Assembly: GCA_003344405.1 (NCBI GenBank)
Contig: NOWV01000019.1
Coordinates: forward strand, 248,001 to 312,000
Direction: 5' to 3'
DNA from: Trichoplax sp. H2
Taxonomy: Eukaryota > Placozoa > Uniplacotomia > Trichoplacea
DNA: 64,000 nt
The translations under genes and the position numbers were made by a program. This document shows, piece by piece, positions 44,195 through 58,200 of the stretch. The notes below the pieces were generated by a model that had not been told where the DNA came from, ran no database searches, and was given only the letters and a program-made list of their open reading frames with translations. Each line of letters begins with the position of its first letter. Position 1 is the stretch's first letter.

Positions 44195-46257
44195 ATGTCT
44201 TGCTCTAGTCAAGCGGATGCTGATGATTCCTCTGAAAAGCAAGCCATCCAAGATACAGATCCAAAGCCACTTCAGCCATCAACTTCTCAAACTGGTCAGG
44301 AATTAACTAAAAACCAAATAAAGAAAATAGCGAGAAGGCAAAGACTGCTAGAGAAAGTAAAATCCAATAGGTAAAGTTTGATAGCAGATTACGCACTTTA
44401 CTCATGTTTGTATGCTTGCATTGCTTGCTCTCTACTGTACATTCTCGTAAAGTAATGAGAGTAGCATGCAATCGTGCTGTTCTTATAAACAAACTTAGTA
44501 ATATTGAAATTCCTTTCGCCCTATCCTAGCGTAAGGAATACTGCTATTTACCGATACATCTATCCGTTTATTATATTTTATACCTATGCACTGTATAGTA
44601 TATCTGTTAATAAATAAAAAATGAAATCCAATGTGTATCATTCGTATATATTCAAAATCTTAATATGAAATAATAGTAATATTTGGTATTATAGAAAGCA
44701 GGAAAGGATAAAAAGAAAAGAACGAAGACGTCTTCGCATAGCAAATGGTGGTATGTATATATATGTGTATATCCTTACGACTGTACGAGCATATGTATCT
44801 TTAAATCTAATACAGTATAATATTTGATTTGCAAAGCAGCATCTTGAGTGATACTTGTACGTATTCAAATGTACGCTAGTTCTCACGTTTGGATATAGGT
44901 TATATAATAATTTTGTTTAAAACGTAATCTCTTGTTCAACAGATGTGCAACCTAGGGCTATCAAATCTATGAGTAGTAAATGTGCAAGCAACATTCGTGT
45001 GGCCATTGATATGAGCTTTGATCATCTAATGACGGATGGGGTTAGTCTTGGTGCAAGATGTTTATGAATACAGTACGCGTATCATTATACTCGTCTATAA
45101 TATACCATTAGTGTTTAAAAGCCTCTACAACGTTTGCTGAAATTACAGGACATTGCAAAATTACTAAAGCAGCTACAACGTTGCTATGCTGAAAATAGAC
45201 GAGCTGAACACGCTTTACAGGTAAAAATTTTTATTGCTTGTAAACCATCAACGCCTATTCTGAAAGATTCTGCAGAATTAAATGTGAATTCTACTACGTA
45301 ATATCAAAGTTACTAGCTTTGCAATGACTTATTACGGTATTTCATGTGGCTTTGGTAGTTTTATATAACCGGTTTAGGTGGTAGATCTGAGCAGAGGTTC
45401 AAAGACGCTGTTAGTGGATACGACAAATGGGATGTGAGTTATACTTTCACAGTATACTGTTTAGATACTGTTTTGTTTTATACTGGCCTAAATAACTATT
45501 ATCATAGGTTTACAGAAAATCGGAGTCATTCTTAGACATATTTAAGAAGGAAGAAATAGTATATTTAACGTCGGATTCATCCAATGTCTTAAAAGGTCTT
45601 GTGTGATAATGTTCATGCAGTTTTACTCCGATAGTATACAGTAAATGAAAATTTAATTTTTTAATCGTACCGGTGAGTACTTAATGCACGATTTATTTGA
45701 TCAACAATCATAACTTTGCCTTGTTATCATAGATCTGGATCCAAACTCTGTGTATATAATTGGAGGACTAGTTGACCATAATTTCCATAAGGTTACCTTC
45801 TGTACTATTATAAGATAGTAAATCTACAAAATGTAACTATGTGTCGCAATTCGCTCACTGATCGATTAATTACAAATGAATGGCATATTTATCATATAAA
45901 TTCTTGCAATAAATCATGATCAATTCACCATTATATTAAATAATAACGGACTTGTATTGAATTCACATCGTAAAGGGAATTTGCATGAAATTAGCTAACA
46001 AGTATGGCATTAAACATGCTCAATTACCTATAAAGAAATATATAAATTTGGCATCAAGGAGCGTCCTTTGTGTAAATCACGGTATAGCGAAAGATATTTG
46101 CGTTTAGCTTTTTATAGTTGAACCCTAATTTAAATGCAATCCTAATGTATCTTTTTTTATTAACGTAGTGTTTGAAATACTGCTGGCATATGCTGAATGC
46201 AAGAATTGGGCAAGCTCGCTAGAAAAAGTTATCCCACATCGGAAACGAATCAAATAG
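44195..46257 (+). CDS. TRMT10A: tRNA (guanine-9-N1) methyltransferase, 9 exons
   Basis: SPOUT methyltransferase that makes m1G at position 9 of tRNAs with S-adenosylmethionine. Exons 44195-44370, 44695-44750, 44943-45040, 45149-45220, 45359-45433, 45508-45595, 45733-45791, 45976-46081, 46169-46257; all phases close, 272 aa. An N-terminal basic, Lys/Arg-rich helix (LTKNQIKKIARRQRLLEKVK, RIKRKERRRLRIA) is followed by the SPOUT core: RVAIDMSFDHLM, LLKQLQRCYAENRRA, EIVYLTSDSSNVL, VYIIGGLVDHN, YGIKHAQLPIKKYI and VLCVNHVFEILLAY. The IGGLVDHN loop and the HAQLPI motif belong to the cofactor/active-site region. The protein is shorter than human TRMT10A (339 aa) because the acidic tail is missing; it stops shortly after the last helix. 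TRMT10B is the alternative paralogue, but the motifs fit 10A better. Confidence 0.94.
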
Positions 46258-48873
46258 AGAGAACGATTTATAAAACCTATTTTATGTAGCAAAATTATTT
46301 TTAATTTGCTCAATATTTTCAATCTATGTACCATAAATTTTTTTATAGCTTAATAAGCAGTAATTTTGCATGTGTCATTTGCGGAATGTTCTGCAGCTAT
46401 CCTTAAAAAAAATCCATACTAAGAAAATGTGATATTTTATCAGAACGAATATGCATCAAGTAAAGCATTGCACGACTACCGTGAGTTATCATTTAGTCAA
46501 CTATGAAGAAATCAGTCGGTACCGATCGATTTCAAAACTCATGCTATTTGAGGCTGTACCATTTATTGTATCGTTAAGTACTTGATAAAATGAGTTTTTG
46601 CTCAAAGGTGTAAGTTCCATAATGTTCAATATTTTTATTATCAGATTTACTTTAAAAAGTTCATCAATAAATAATTCGAATCAGCGGCTTGGTTATAACT
46701 GTAAAAGTTTGCAGCATTTCTGACATGGTATTATTACAACGCTCCATATATTCATGTTATTGGTGACGTTTAGATGTATAGGTTAATAATGGTAGGAATG
46801 CGTATGAAGGAAGATTTGCAGACAAGCATAATATTGTTGTAATAATTGTTTTTGTCAGACTTATCCTTATTACTAATGTAGGCTTGTTAAGTAATTCTTA
46901 CCAAATGTTGATATTAACTATGATCTTGATTAAGTACAGTATTTAAATGTTGGTTATATACGACTAGAAGGATTGCATTACAATGCCAAAATCACACGAT
47001 AGAGTAGCTTAACAGAGTAATCTTTTTTACCGGTGTATCAAACAAAATTGAAAGCCATAGATTTTTTATATCTCATTGATTATATTAATATTCTTAACGG
47101 AATTTTTAACTGTTAAGGAACCTTAATTGCCCCTAGATGGTAGTAAAATCTATTCTATTAACTTGTTGTTGTAATCTTATCTTAGTAATCTTGCTTGAAT
47201 GCTAAATTGCTAGCACTTACTATCCCTTGATGCTAGTTATATATTTATTACTAAATAATGAATTTTTTTTAATGCTATACATAGAAGGCTATAAATAAAA
47301 CGATTTTTTATTTATACCCGAGACTAGCCTGCACATGGGCATGAAGAACTTGTAAAATACTACGTGATCTGTAAAATGTTTTTGTCGTAAATGAATTTCT
47401 GTGGTCCTGATATAATTTTAGAAAGTATAAACCGATATTTAAATTTGTTAGAGGGACTACTGGAGCAGGTTTCTTTCTTGCAATATGAGTACTACGCATA
47501 TATATAGAATTCTTTGATACTTTTGGTAATCTTAAACCAAAAAGTAGAATTATAAGTATTTTATCCGGCCTATAATTTCTAAATGGATTGGTGCTTTAAA
47601 ATTATTTTGTACACACACAATATGTAATTGTAATAGGCAAAATAATTTCATTCTTATAAATACTGTAACTGTAATTCGAAATATCATATGATATACCAAT
47701 AAATCTGCATAAAAGCAGTGGCATGGATATTAGTAGCAGCATCAAGTGATATTACATCATAAATATGGTAGCACAACAAGAGAAATACAATAAATGAAAT
47801 ACATGAATAGATAAATTTATTGTCGGATAATATTGAAATCGATTTCATTTCTCTTCTAAATTAACTTTCCTATAGAATTTCCAGCCAATTAGTTAATATG
47901 TGGCGACATTGATACACCAAATGGCGAGTAGCCTGTACTCTATAAAATGATGAACCGTGTAAATATCGTATAGCGCAATTTGGACATAGTTAATAAAGAA
48001 ATTCAATTGATAGTCGTATCAGCTATAACAAGAGGATTTCAGAATCGCACTATATATCTGCGCCAGTCTATCTCATTCTACTTTGGCTTCCTCCTATAGC
48101 CTGCTTTCATTAAGATTACAAATAATTTTAAGTCGATCATTGTTGTATGGTTACAAGACCAAATTAATTTCAATAAAACTATATCGTCGAATTATAGTGT
48201 TCCTTTATTACTTTTGCGAATCAATTTTTTCCTCTTCAGATACTCTTTTTGTAGTACTAGAACAATCAGTTCGTTCTTTAAATTACTATTCAACAAATAC
48301 GTGAAAACACATATCAATTATCGAGATGGAATACTGAGTAAACCGTTTTTCGTAATTGAAATGTTTTTCTATCCCAATTTTACAAAATTAAACAGTTGAG
48401 AAAGAAATAGACCATTCCTGGATGAGGATGATGGCCATATACTATTCGCATATAATAAAAAAATAATTTAATCCTATATTGACTGAATCTCGTTTTAATT
48501 GTTTTTAATTAAGGTATTATAAAATTTTTTTCAATAAATTAATGGCAATATAAAGGATTTAATCAAAGTGTAAACTATGGCAATTTATCTATACCAAGGA
48601 CACTAGAACTTATTTATGACGAGATTTTGACAGCTTTCATTAGTTAAATATACTTAATTAAATCGATGATTTGAATTCAAGAAGAAGTCATAGAATAAAG
48701 GACCAAAATAGAAGTTTAATATCCTTTTACATAATGGTTGTATAAACTAATAAATAATCAAGAATAATTCTTATAATCATAGCAGCTATCCTGTTTCCTT
48801 AAACTAAGGTCATCCTCTTATTGTATTAAATTAAAGAATATATGGTAGTTAACGTTTGAATTCATTCTCAGCC
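46258..48873. other. Intergenic, AT-rich
   Basis: No gene, RNA gene or repeat array is supported on either strand between TRMT10A and the GPCR. Short frames (for example 47308-47499 and 48083-48304) have no recognisable motif. AATAAA hexamers are frequent, as expected at this base composition. Confidence 0.55.
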
Positions 48874-49989
48874 TTATTTTGTACGTGTTATGATATATAA
48901 AACGAGAAATATAATTGGATTAGTTAAACCGTTCACTGTGAATAGTAGAATGGATATGGTACCAATTGGACGAGATTGTGATATATCTATAAGTTTGTTG
49001 TCTGATGTAAAAAAAATAACCCAAAATACGCTTGGTGTCCAGCATAAAATATTACTTAAGACAATTAATCCATTGCAAATAATGCTATATTCAGCATATC
49101 GATTAGAACGACGAAAGTTGGTCAAAGATGGGCTTTCTTGCTTCTGTGAATCTAATCGAGCTTTACGCAATCGTAAAGTAATTACGATATAGACAATTAG
49201 AGTAATCAAATATATAAGGGCAATATTCATGGTAATAAAAATAGCGAAACCAGCGACATTAGTATTTTGTAAATTATCAATTAAGCAAAGATTACTGTAC
49301 CAGCTAGGTAATATTGGATGTGATTGATTAAAATGACGATGAGAATAATACGAGATAGGTTCCGAAGTAGCCGTATTAATGACAATGATACAAGTAGCGC
49401 AACCCCAACCGATGGCAAGTAGCCAAATGCCGAAACAAATCATTAGGCCACCTTTGAAAGTTGAACGACGATTTAATTTGAGTGGATAAAGAAGGAGAAT
49501 TAAACGATCGGCAGTAATGGCCAATGTGAAACAAGCAGAAGCTAAACACCCTGCAATAGCAATAAACCGTAAAAAGTGGCAGAGACGACTTTGGCTCCAT
49601 CTTGATGGTCGATCATTCCAAACTGTAATGCATCCATTATAACTACCATTGCATTGCGTAATTTCATCTACCGTCAAGATAGAAATGTCACAAATAGCCA
49701 ATATAGTAATATACAAACATGAGAAGATATCAGCTAGACTTAAATTAAAAAAAAATAATGATGCTACTCGGCTTAATTTACGGTCTTTTTTCTTTACGAG
49801 TATAAATGCATAACTGAGATTTCTACGTTTTGAACTTGTATGAGTAGCATGATTAATTCTAACCGATGGTCGTATGTATTTCCATGTCATCTTAATAACA
49901 CCAATATTAGCTAGTAGACCAAGTGGTCCGCATAACCATGCAATAATTTTAGCAGTCAATACACGATTAAAAACATAAAGACTGATCAT
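48874..49989 (-). CDS. Orphan class A G-protein-coupled receptor, single exon
   Basis: 371-residue rhodopsin-like receptor, predicted in the plasma membrane. TM1 about 10-33 (WLCGPLGLLANIGVI, with the TM1 Asn). Then an unusually long first intracellular loop of about 40 residues, very basic (KRRN, KKKDRK). TM2 has the canonical NLSLADIF. TM3 begins after the conserved Cys (RLCHFL) and ends ITADRLILLLYP, so the DRY motif reads DRL. TM4 has FGIWLLAIGWG; loop 2 has the partner Cys (LCLID). TM5 lies at about 245-275, TM6 has the CWTP toggle motif, and TM7 has NPIIF in place of NPxxY. The reading frame ends four residues after TM7, so there is no helix 8 or C-tail. No leucine-rich or other ectodomain is attached; the N-terminus is about 10 residues. 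Intronless, unlike all its neighbours, as is common for retro-expanded GPCR families. Ligand unknown. Confidence 0.9.
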   Translation of the reverse strand: MISLYVFNRVLTAKIIAWLCGPLGLLANIGVIKMTWKYIRPSVRINHATHTSSKRRNLSYAFILVKKKDRKLSRVASLFFFNLSLADIFSCLYITILAICDISILTVDEITQCNGSYNGCITVWNDRPSRWSQSRLCHFLRFIAIAGCLASACFTLAITADRLILLLYPLKLNRRSTFKGGLMICFGIWLLAIGWGCATCIIVINTATSEPISYYSHRHFNQSHPILPSWYSNLCLIDNLQNTNVAGFAIFITMNIALIYLITLIVYIVITLRLRKARLDSQKQESPSLTNFRRSNRYAEYSIICNGLIVLSNILCWTPSVFWVIFFTSDNKLIDISQSRPIGTISILLFTVNGLTNPIIFLVLYIITRTK

Positions 49990-52900
49990 GCTTTTACTTT
50001 CGAAATTAGTACGCAGTCGATGAAAGGGCGAAAATTGAGCATAGATTGATCGAAGCTATCTTGAGACAGATTATTCCCCAATTCTTAGTATGGCCATCCG
50101 TAAATGCAATCGATAATGGATATGAAACTCAATCTAGATTGTCGATATCACCTTTAAGTCATGATATTGAAGTTGAATATACTTTAGAAATTATAAATCT
50201 AGTTATATCTTTTTCTTTCGACAATTTATCTTTCGCCTGCGATAAAATTTTAAATATGTAAAAATCAGATAAATTTCATGGATATCAAAGTAATTTATAA
50301 TAGTAAGACATAATAGATCACAATTGAAGATCAAGTTGTTTTGATATAAAAATAAAAGGCCGATGCCAATGTAAATCATTGATGAATAGAAAACAGCGGT
50401 AATTGTAAAATATGCTGTTCTAATAGCGTGTGGGCCAACAGATATATTATTGAGTTAACTTTTGTTTGTCTTTAAGTTATTCATTGAAATATAAGCCTAT
50501 TCGTCTTACTCCTTTACCTAATTTGCAAACTTGCCTATTTGCGCGTAGACAGCAAGAATGACTTCAGGTAATAAATCTTTTGATAGCATGACGTAAAGGA
50601 ATAAAGCTGAATTCGGAATCAATTGTTGCTCTGTAAAATGTTGTGATAATAAGTTGATAAATGATATCTTGAACCGAAAATTAATTTAGTACGGAGGAAT
50701 AAATCAAGTCATTTATCTTCATTCCCTACTCTTGAATTAAACGAAAAGAATTGAATTGACTTGAAATTTTACCGGACGATTTTATATTTATTATTCTAAA
50801 TCTTTAACGCGCCTTAAATCTTGAATACCACGGTAGCCGACGTTAATATCGTCTATTATTTCTATTTTGAATAGAAATCAACAATGATTGTTATAAATCT
50901 GTCCTAGGTACGGGTGAATGGAAAAACGTTGCAGCTTAATTTGGTTGATAGTGTTGACATATTTTGCTTTGATTATTTATAATTATAAGAGGGTCATGTT
51001 CAAAAGACAAATCACTTCTTTATAGTTACGTTTTCAATCAAGTCTGGTGCAGTATCCATATTCAATGCCTACCGATTTGCTTACTTTGATCCTTTATTAT
51101 AATAGAATAACCCTTAGGTTTTAATTAATTGTGGAATTTTTTCTTTTTTATGGTGTTCCAGATAGATTATTAACCATTGATAAATATTACCGAAGAATAA
51201 GCGTCATCTACTCTACAGACAATAGTGTCTATTTTATATTCTATTGAGTGATGAGCACATAAGAGTGATTGAATAATATTTCTAATAGAGATATTAGATT
51301 ATATGCTATCATCAATATGGCTTATAGAAATTTAATAATATAGATAAAAAAAGCTTAATTTAATAAAAGCAATATGGAAAATGGATAAGAAAGTGGTGTG
51401 AATGATATTAAATAATATAAAAATCGACATTTTGGAGGAAAATTTTTAATCATTCACAATCTGCAATGGTTATGATAGATTTGCTTGTACTCTATATGTT
51501 ATCATTATACGTGTATGATTAAATTACGCCATTCCTCCGATATCAATACCAATAAAAATTTTAAATGCTGATTAATTTAAATAAATATCAGAAAAAGACC
51601 ATTTATAAATTAAATAAATTCATCTTCCTTTTGTGTTGTGATACTGACTATATTATCACGATTCACAGATTTGCTTTGTTGATCCAGTTTGATAATATAC
51701 GATAAGTAGTTTTTTCGCAAATTGTAAATTTATATCAATTTTGAATTTACGTTTGAGGATAGTCACGTTGACTATGACTAATACTGTATTGATGGCCACG
51801 TTTCAGAACAAAAAGGGGTAAAACAAGATCAGTTTTTAACCAAACAATAGCACCACCAACAATAGTACCATAAGGAAGCTTAGAATAATTCCGAGAACAT
51901 GGATCAGTGTAGGGTCAATCAATTCATGGAAACGTACTATCCCTAGATTGCTATCTATGGAACTTAAATATTAAACAGCTAATTTGGTTTTAGAACAAGA
52001 GGTTCGTCGCTAAACTTGTCAATATTGATAATATATCATGATTAATTTTTGTTTACTAGGAATGGAACAAGGGGATATTACTATTTTCAAGGTGAACTAC
52101 AATAAATAAAGGATGAAATTGAGAAGTATAAAATGTATGCAGTAATAATTAAATGAGATAGACTACGAGCTAAATGATTGAAAGTCAAATTTAATTTATA
52201 CTAAAAGTATTAATATTGCTTTGGATTATTTAGTAATAGTAAAAGTTATTTAGACTAAGTATTACTTCCGCCTAATTTTGTTAAAAATTTAGCGAAAAAT
52301 ATTATAAGCAGCTGATCGAGTTATTGCTTAACTTAAAATTGTTTTTATATAATTTTTTATAGTCAATTTTCAATGTTAGCTAAAATAGCGTGCTTAATGT
52401 GGGATTGATTTACGAAGCACGTCTATCCACTTTGATAGAGATATTATCACTTAATTATTTATTTTTTGCATCAGCAATTATTCAAGGATGAGGTGATTTA
52501 AAACTGCAGCATTAAAGAGATAGTAATAAAAGACTTTAATCTAAAATGTCAGATTTATTGAATTTTAGACAAGCTTAAATACGTACTGGTACAGGTCATC
52601 AAGAATCGACTGCAAAAAGGTCTCAATTTTTTAGGCTAATTATGTGTAGATTTCAATGTAAAGACGGATTTTATTTATTTATTTTGAGTTATGTTTAAAT
52701 ATAAATCGTTAAAGAATTAATTACATGAAGATTTCAATCTAATAATATGAGATTCATTGAATTTTAAAACAGGCTGAAATACAGAGTATTAGAGAATTAA
52801 GCGCATGAAATTTTAAGCCTATCGTCGATCACCCATCCAATGCAACTTTTTGTATTTTGATAGTTGATAACATGACGACAATGTCTTATTACGCAATTGA

Positions 52901-55202
52901 TCATCTTATAAAGTTATTGCTTCCTGAAAGATAAAAGGATGCGATCTTGACTCCGTTGAATAGGATGTTATTACTAGTGTAACTTATTTCACTAGTATTG
53001 TACATAATATTTACATATGTTTTCAAGTTTATTAGAGCATATTTTTCTTGTCTTCCACGCATTTCTTTGTTATTTTATATCTAAAATTTATGAACTTGTT
53101 TTGAATAGTATTTGTTATAAGCGTCAGTTGAAAAGATGGCAATGAGAGCTACTGAATAAAATAATGATAACGTCTAACTTTTTTGCTTAGTTAAAGGTAC
53201 AGTAGTAACTGCTATATATTAATTTTACTTAAACCACGCTTTACTATACATTTCAGCATTTGCCATATCTAATAGAAATTTTACACAAAGATACCTAAAG
53301 ACAAATGGGTAATCTTTTATATTTGTGACACAAAGTAGAGCACATTGACGAAGAGAATTTCTAGCCTATCAGGTTGTCTCTTAAAAATAGTCGATATATT
53401 AACTAGTTATATCGGTAAAAAGTTGGCTGTCATCGAATAAAGAAATGAAAATTCATGGAGTGCTGCTATTACTATACCTGCATTGAGCATTAATTAATGT
53501 ATTCAAAACAGAATATAAAAATGCCTGTAATTCCTTTAATAAAGCTGCAATAGATATCATGACTTTTATCTTGTTGATGGCTTTTTTTATTGCTAAATAA
53601 TTTCGAAGGTTGTAAATAAGAATAAAACTAATGAAATTTATTTGCTATTAGCCATGCCAGCGGAGCTGATCAATCAATTATTCCAATATATATCCTAATC
53701 TAATTTAACTGTAAAATTTTCTTTCAACGGTATAAAGCAATTAACAAGGTTTAAACTTAATAGTAGCAGATTCAATTTCTGAACGAAGTTTTTTATCGTA
53801 AGAATTAGTACGGTATAATTGAATTTAATAAGTAGTATAAGAACCTGTTTAATTAAGGCTATGCTTTCAATTCGTTTTCTATTTGCTGTCTAAATTTTAT
53901 TATTTTATCAATTAGAAATTATTCTTTACACTCTATCAGGTTTTCGGTCGACAGTTTATGACGGAAGATAACATATTTACCTAGGAGATAAGTCATTTTG
54001 AGAGAAAGTAGTGTCTGTACGCTATTAGAAATCATCAAAAGAATGTGATAGGATGATAAAGCGAACAAAATAAATCAATTTTTACGACTTTTAGAATAAT
54101 TCCTTGTGTTTAGAACAACGGTAATTACTACATATTTTTGTGGCCCTCTGTATCAACAGATGAAATGTGATAGGATGGTAAAGAGAAGAAAATAATTAAT
54201 TTTTATAACTTTAGAATAATTTATTGTATTTAGATCACCGATAATTACTATACATTCTTGAGATTCATTATATCAACTTAACTTGGTCCGAATAGTCAAA
54301 GTAGCCAAAATTAATTTTATTGATCAATTTTATGCTGTTTATTGCATGTAGAGCACTGGTAATAAATATATTGCAGGAAATCAAATGCTCAGTTTTACGA
54401 CGTGATCAATATATTCAATCTATCTTCATAAATAACAGCACTATATCGGCTTTCAGATAATAAATTTTCACCTCCTACTTTGGTTTTAGTCGCTGTAAAG
54501 TGACAATATGATTGTTTTATAGATTATACACTAACTGGCTATTTTTACACAGTTGATGGCAATATCGTGTATCATGTTCATATACACTATTCTAACATAT
54601 TTAGTATAACGAACAAGAAAATTTTAAACTAATTTCTATTGTAGCTTTGTCTATATCGACGGATGCCATGCCGTTTTCTACATTCATAACCTCAAGCATT
54701 GTATAGCATTTGCAGAATTAAAGTTGATATAATAATAAAGTCTAGGTCTACAGCATATATAAAATTGATATACACATATCCAGTAAACGGAAGCCTGGAA
54801 GAATAATGAAAATAATTAATGCTGAAAATTTCAGTGTTAAATATACAAAATTTCTGCATAAATTTATCATCACCCCATATGATACCATATGGTGGTAAAC
54901 TAAATTTATAACTTGGATGAGATCACCAGGATAGCATCACGCTTGCGTTGTTAACTTCTATGTATAGATATGGTATAAATACCGAATCAGTTACGTAGCC
55001 ATCTGCAAGGACGCTAATCTGAAGGCTAATAGAAAATATCAGATCGCTTACGTAGCCAATTATAGTTCAAGGACACCAAACTGACTGAGGGTAGCAATAG
55101 AATAAACTTTCAGTTTTAATATATAATATCGATATAGTGGAGAAATTATCGGGTATGTCGAAAAGTTAAAAATTTTAAACAAGTATTATCAGCTTACTCG
55201 CT
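49990..55202. other. 5.2 kb gene-free AT-rich stretch
   Basis: The longest unannotated stretch in the window. No coding frame above about 71 codons, no RNA gene and no tandem array could be recognised. A direct repeat of roughly 80 bp may exist around 54.05-54.25 kb (gtgataggatg(a/g)taaag, then ttttagaataat and tgt(g/a)tttaga) and another weak one near 54.95-55.08 kb (acgtagcc, caaggac). It separates the GPCR and IP3-receptor promoters. Confidence 0.5.
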
Positions 55203-58200
55203 ATGTCAGACCCTCAATATTTAAGATTTGGAGATCAGATTGCCCTATATTGCCAAGACTCTCGCGGTTATGTATTTTCTCAGCTAACTTGGTAAGAACG
55301 CTGCTACTTCATATAACGAAGTGCTAGACTACAGTATTGTTGATGGATACATAATTTTGAACTTATATAATAGCTAAAAATTCATTTGGCATTCTTCCTT
55401 CCATTTTGAATCAATTATTTATTTCTTTTAATGTACCGTGAACCAAATATCATGGATGTTAATAATAAATTCTAACTAGAAAGCACTTCCTAACTATCAA
55501 TGTCATTGTGTTTTCATTCCTAATTAATATCTTTAGTTTATGTATTGATCGAATTATTACATTTCATTATCCAATACTGTACGTTGTGTAAGGCAGCAAT
55601 CTAATTACAACAAGAATGAGATATCTAACGAAATCTATCAAATTTTACATTAATTTTGAACCGTATTTTTAGTTCCCAACATTCTCGAATCGCAATCGGT
55701 GCTAACGATAGACAAGGCCAGAATGTACCTGATTTAAAATGTAAGTATGCTCATAGATATGGTATAAATCACTGAGAAATTTTTAAAAGTTTTGATTGAT
55801 TATTAGAATTAAATGTATTCGAATTTTGCCAGCAGTAATATCATACTAAGATATGCTTTTTATACTATTAAGACTACATCTCTTTCGAAATTGATATTAT
55901 GGCCTTTTGCTACTTGTTGCGTTCTTCAATTCCATTACAAATAAACAGATCGCTATAAAACTACCATTAAATTATATGACATCTTCTTTGATTATATATA
56001 ATTAATTCAATAGGATCTACTTTGATTTAGATCATTTACTATTCTGCTTATGGCTAGATATGAAGGCTATATGTAGCTCGTGATGGTTATCATAATGATC
56101 TGTTACTTATTATGATGTCTAATCATATTACTGTAGAGATAAACTACCATACAGTTTTATTACTATCTTACTAAATGCTTTAACTTGGTTGTAATACTCA
56201 TATACTGATTATACTAGAGCATAATAAGTTACATTGTAGAAGCATATTTTGATAAATTAATATATTGATTACATAATATGAAGGTGCCTTGTTTCAACCT
56301 TTGCCACCAACTCGATTCAAGGCACAAGATAGATTAGCTGAGCTAAAATCGAGGTAACCTTGATCATGATCACGTATTCAATTGATTGCAGTCAGAGTCA
56401 GACAGATCGTAGATTTTATACTTGCAATATATTTAGCAACTAGTTTCATATAAACTATTGCAGTTATTCAAAGCTTGAAGCTAACCACAGTGTATCTTTG
56501 GCATTTAACAAAATTATGCTTTTTAAGACTATATAAATAGTACATATAATTCTATAACTTTACCGAAATAACATCGACGAGTTACTAATTTAAATTGCAC
56601 TTATATTTCAGATTTAACAATCAAAGTGGATTAGGTGTAAAGGATGTTGAAGAGTTAGAAGACGCTGAGGTTAGACATGTTTCATAAAATGTTTTCGCTA
56701 TTCAACTTTAGTTATTGCCATTATTAATCGTAGCAGTTTTTAGATTTTAATTGAAATAGCATTATGACTGATATCGCTTACAGGAAGCTGCAGTATCTGA
56801 AATAGAGGAAAATCGAAATGAATCTAAAAATCTAGCTGCAAGTATTCTGGTCTATGGTCAAATTATCCAGGTAGCATCTGCAGTAGCTGATCCCTAAAAT
56901 TTAGCTGTAATATTGGATTTTGATTATAATTTTCGGATTTGACAACAGTTTTATTATGCTACATAAAGAGTTTTCTCATACAATTAAAATGACCAATAAC
57001 GTAAAAATGAATTTGGTGATTAATTACAAATAACAACCACATCATGTAGTATAAACGGACTATAATTCTGCATTCTAAAATCAAGAATTCGCGTAATCGA
57101 GTAACTGTAATTCATTCATTTTTTAAATTAATTTTAAGATTATGCTCATGGTGCACATATAATCTTATAGCACTCAAATAGAATCAAATCGATGATAAAT
57201 CTAAAGCCATATCTTACTGAGTGCCTTCTCTTTCATAGTTATTTCATATATTTACAGCAAGATTTGTGGGAATCGATCCAAACACCCCTTCTTGTGTAGA
57301 AAGGTTAAATAAGAAGGTAGGCGTAGATAACATTTCGAAGATTGTTGTAATTTGTCGTGAAATTTCGTCGGCAAGCTCTGATTTTAATCGAATTATACCG
57401 TACACCTATGTCTTAAATGCAAGTATATGAAATAGATTAATTAAAATTTTCATTTGATGAAAGGTAAAATTATTTCAAACAAGCAATAGCCAATCTCTGT
57501 TTAAAATTGTACCAAGATCGAAAGTCAAACTGAACGGCGATAAGGTAGATAAAATCTGTAGCTCTCTATCCATGATGGAATGATTGTTATGCTAGTAAAG
57601 AATTAGCTTCGCATAAAGATAAATCATTCTGACCAGTCGTATAAATCTTGTAGTCAAAATATGCCTCAAAAATTAGATTGGGTATTAGCTTACAACAGAA
57701 TAAGGTGGATAACTGAAGACTATTTTGTAGCTATACTAATATAGCGTATTTTATTGTAGATATCTTTAAATGATCATGTCATCTTCGAAAGCATTGCATA
57801 TCCCGATTATTACCTACATTGTAGCCGGGGAACATACGGTTACAATGAAATCGAGAGAGGAAGGTTAGTATCAGATTACAATTAGGATATTTTAATTGAT
57901 TTGGCATTCTTTACTGTAGATGATTATATGATTATATGAACTTGTAATTCTTTTCTCTATCTTTAAAAAGCTATGAATTAGATCTTTCTGTTTTAAAAAC
58001 TGAATATACCCTTGGGCTTCATTTTCGACCATCCCTCTATCCGGAACACGATCAGTTTATAAAGGTATCTCTAAGCTTGAAGGTTATTGTAGTGAGTGGG
58101 CTTGTAGTAAAAATTAAATAAAAATTATGGACACCTTGCTTCTATCCCTCTAAATGGTAAAAACGGATAAAAGCCTAATATAGGAAGGATACACAAGTAT

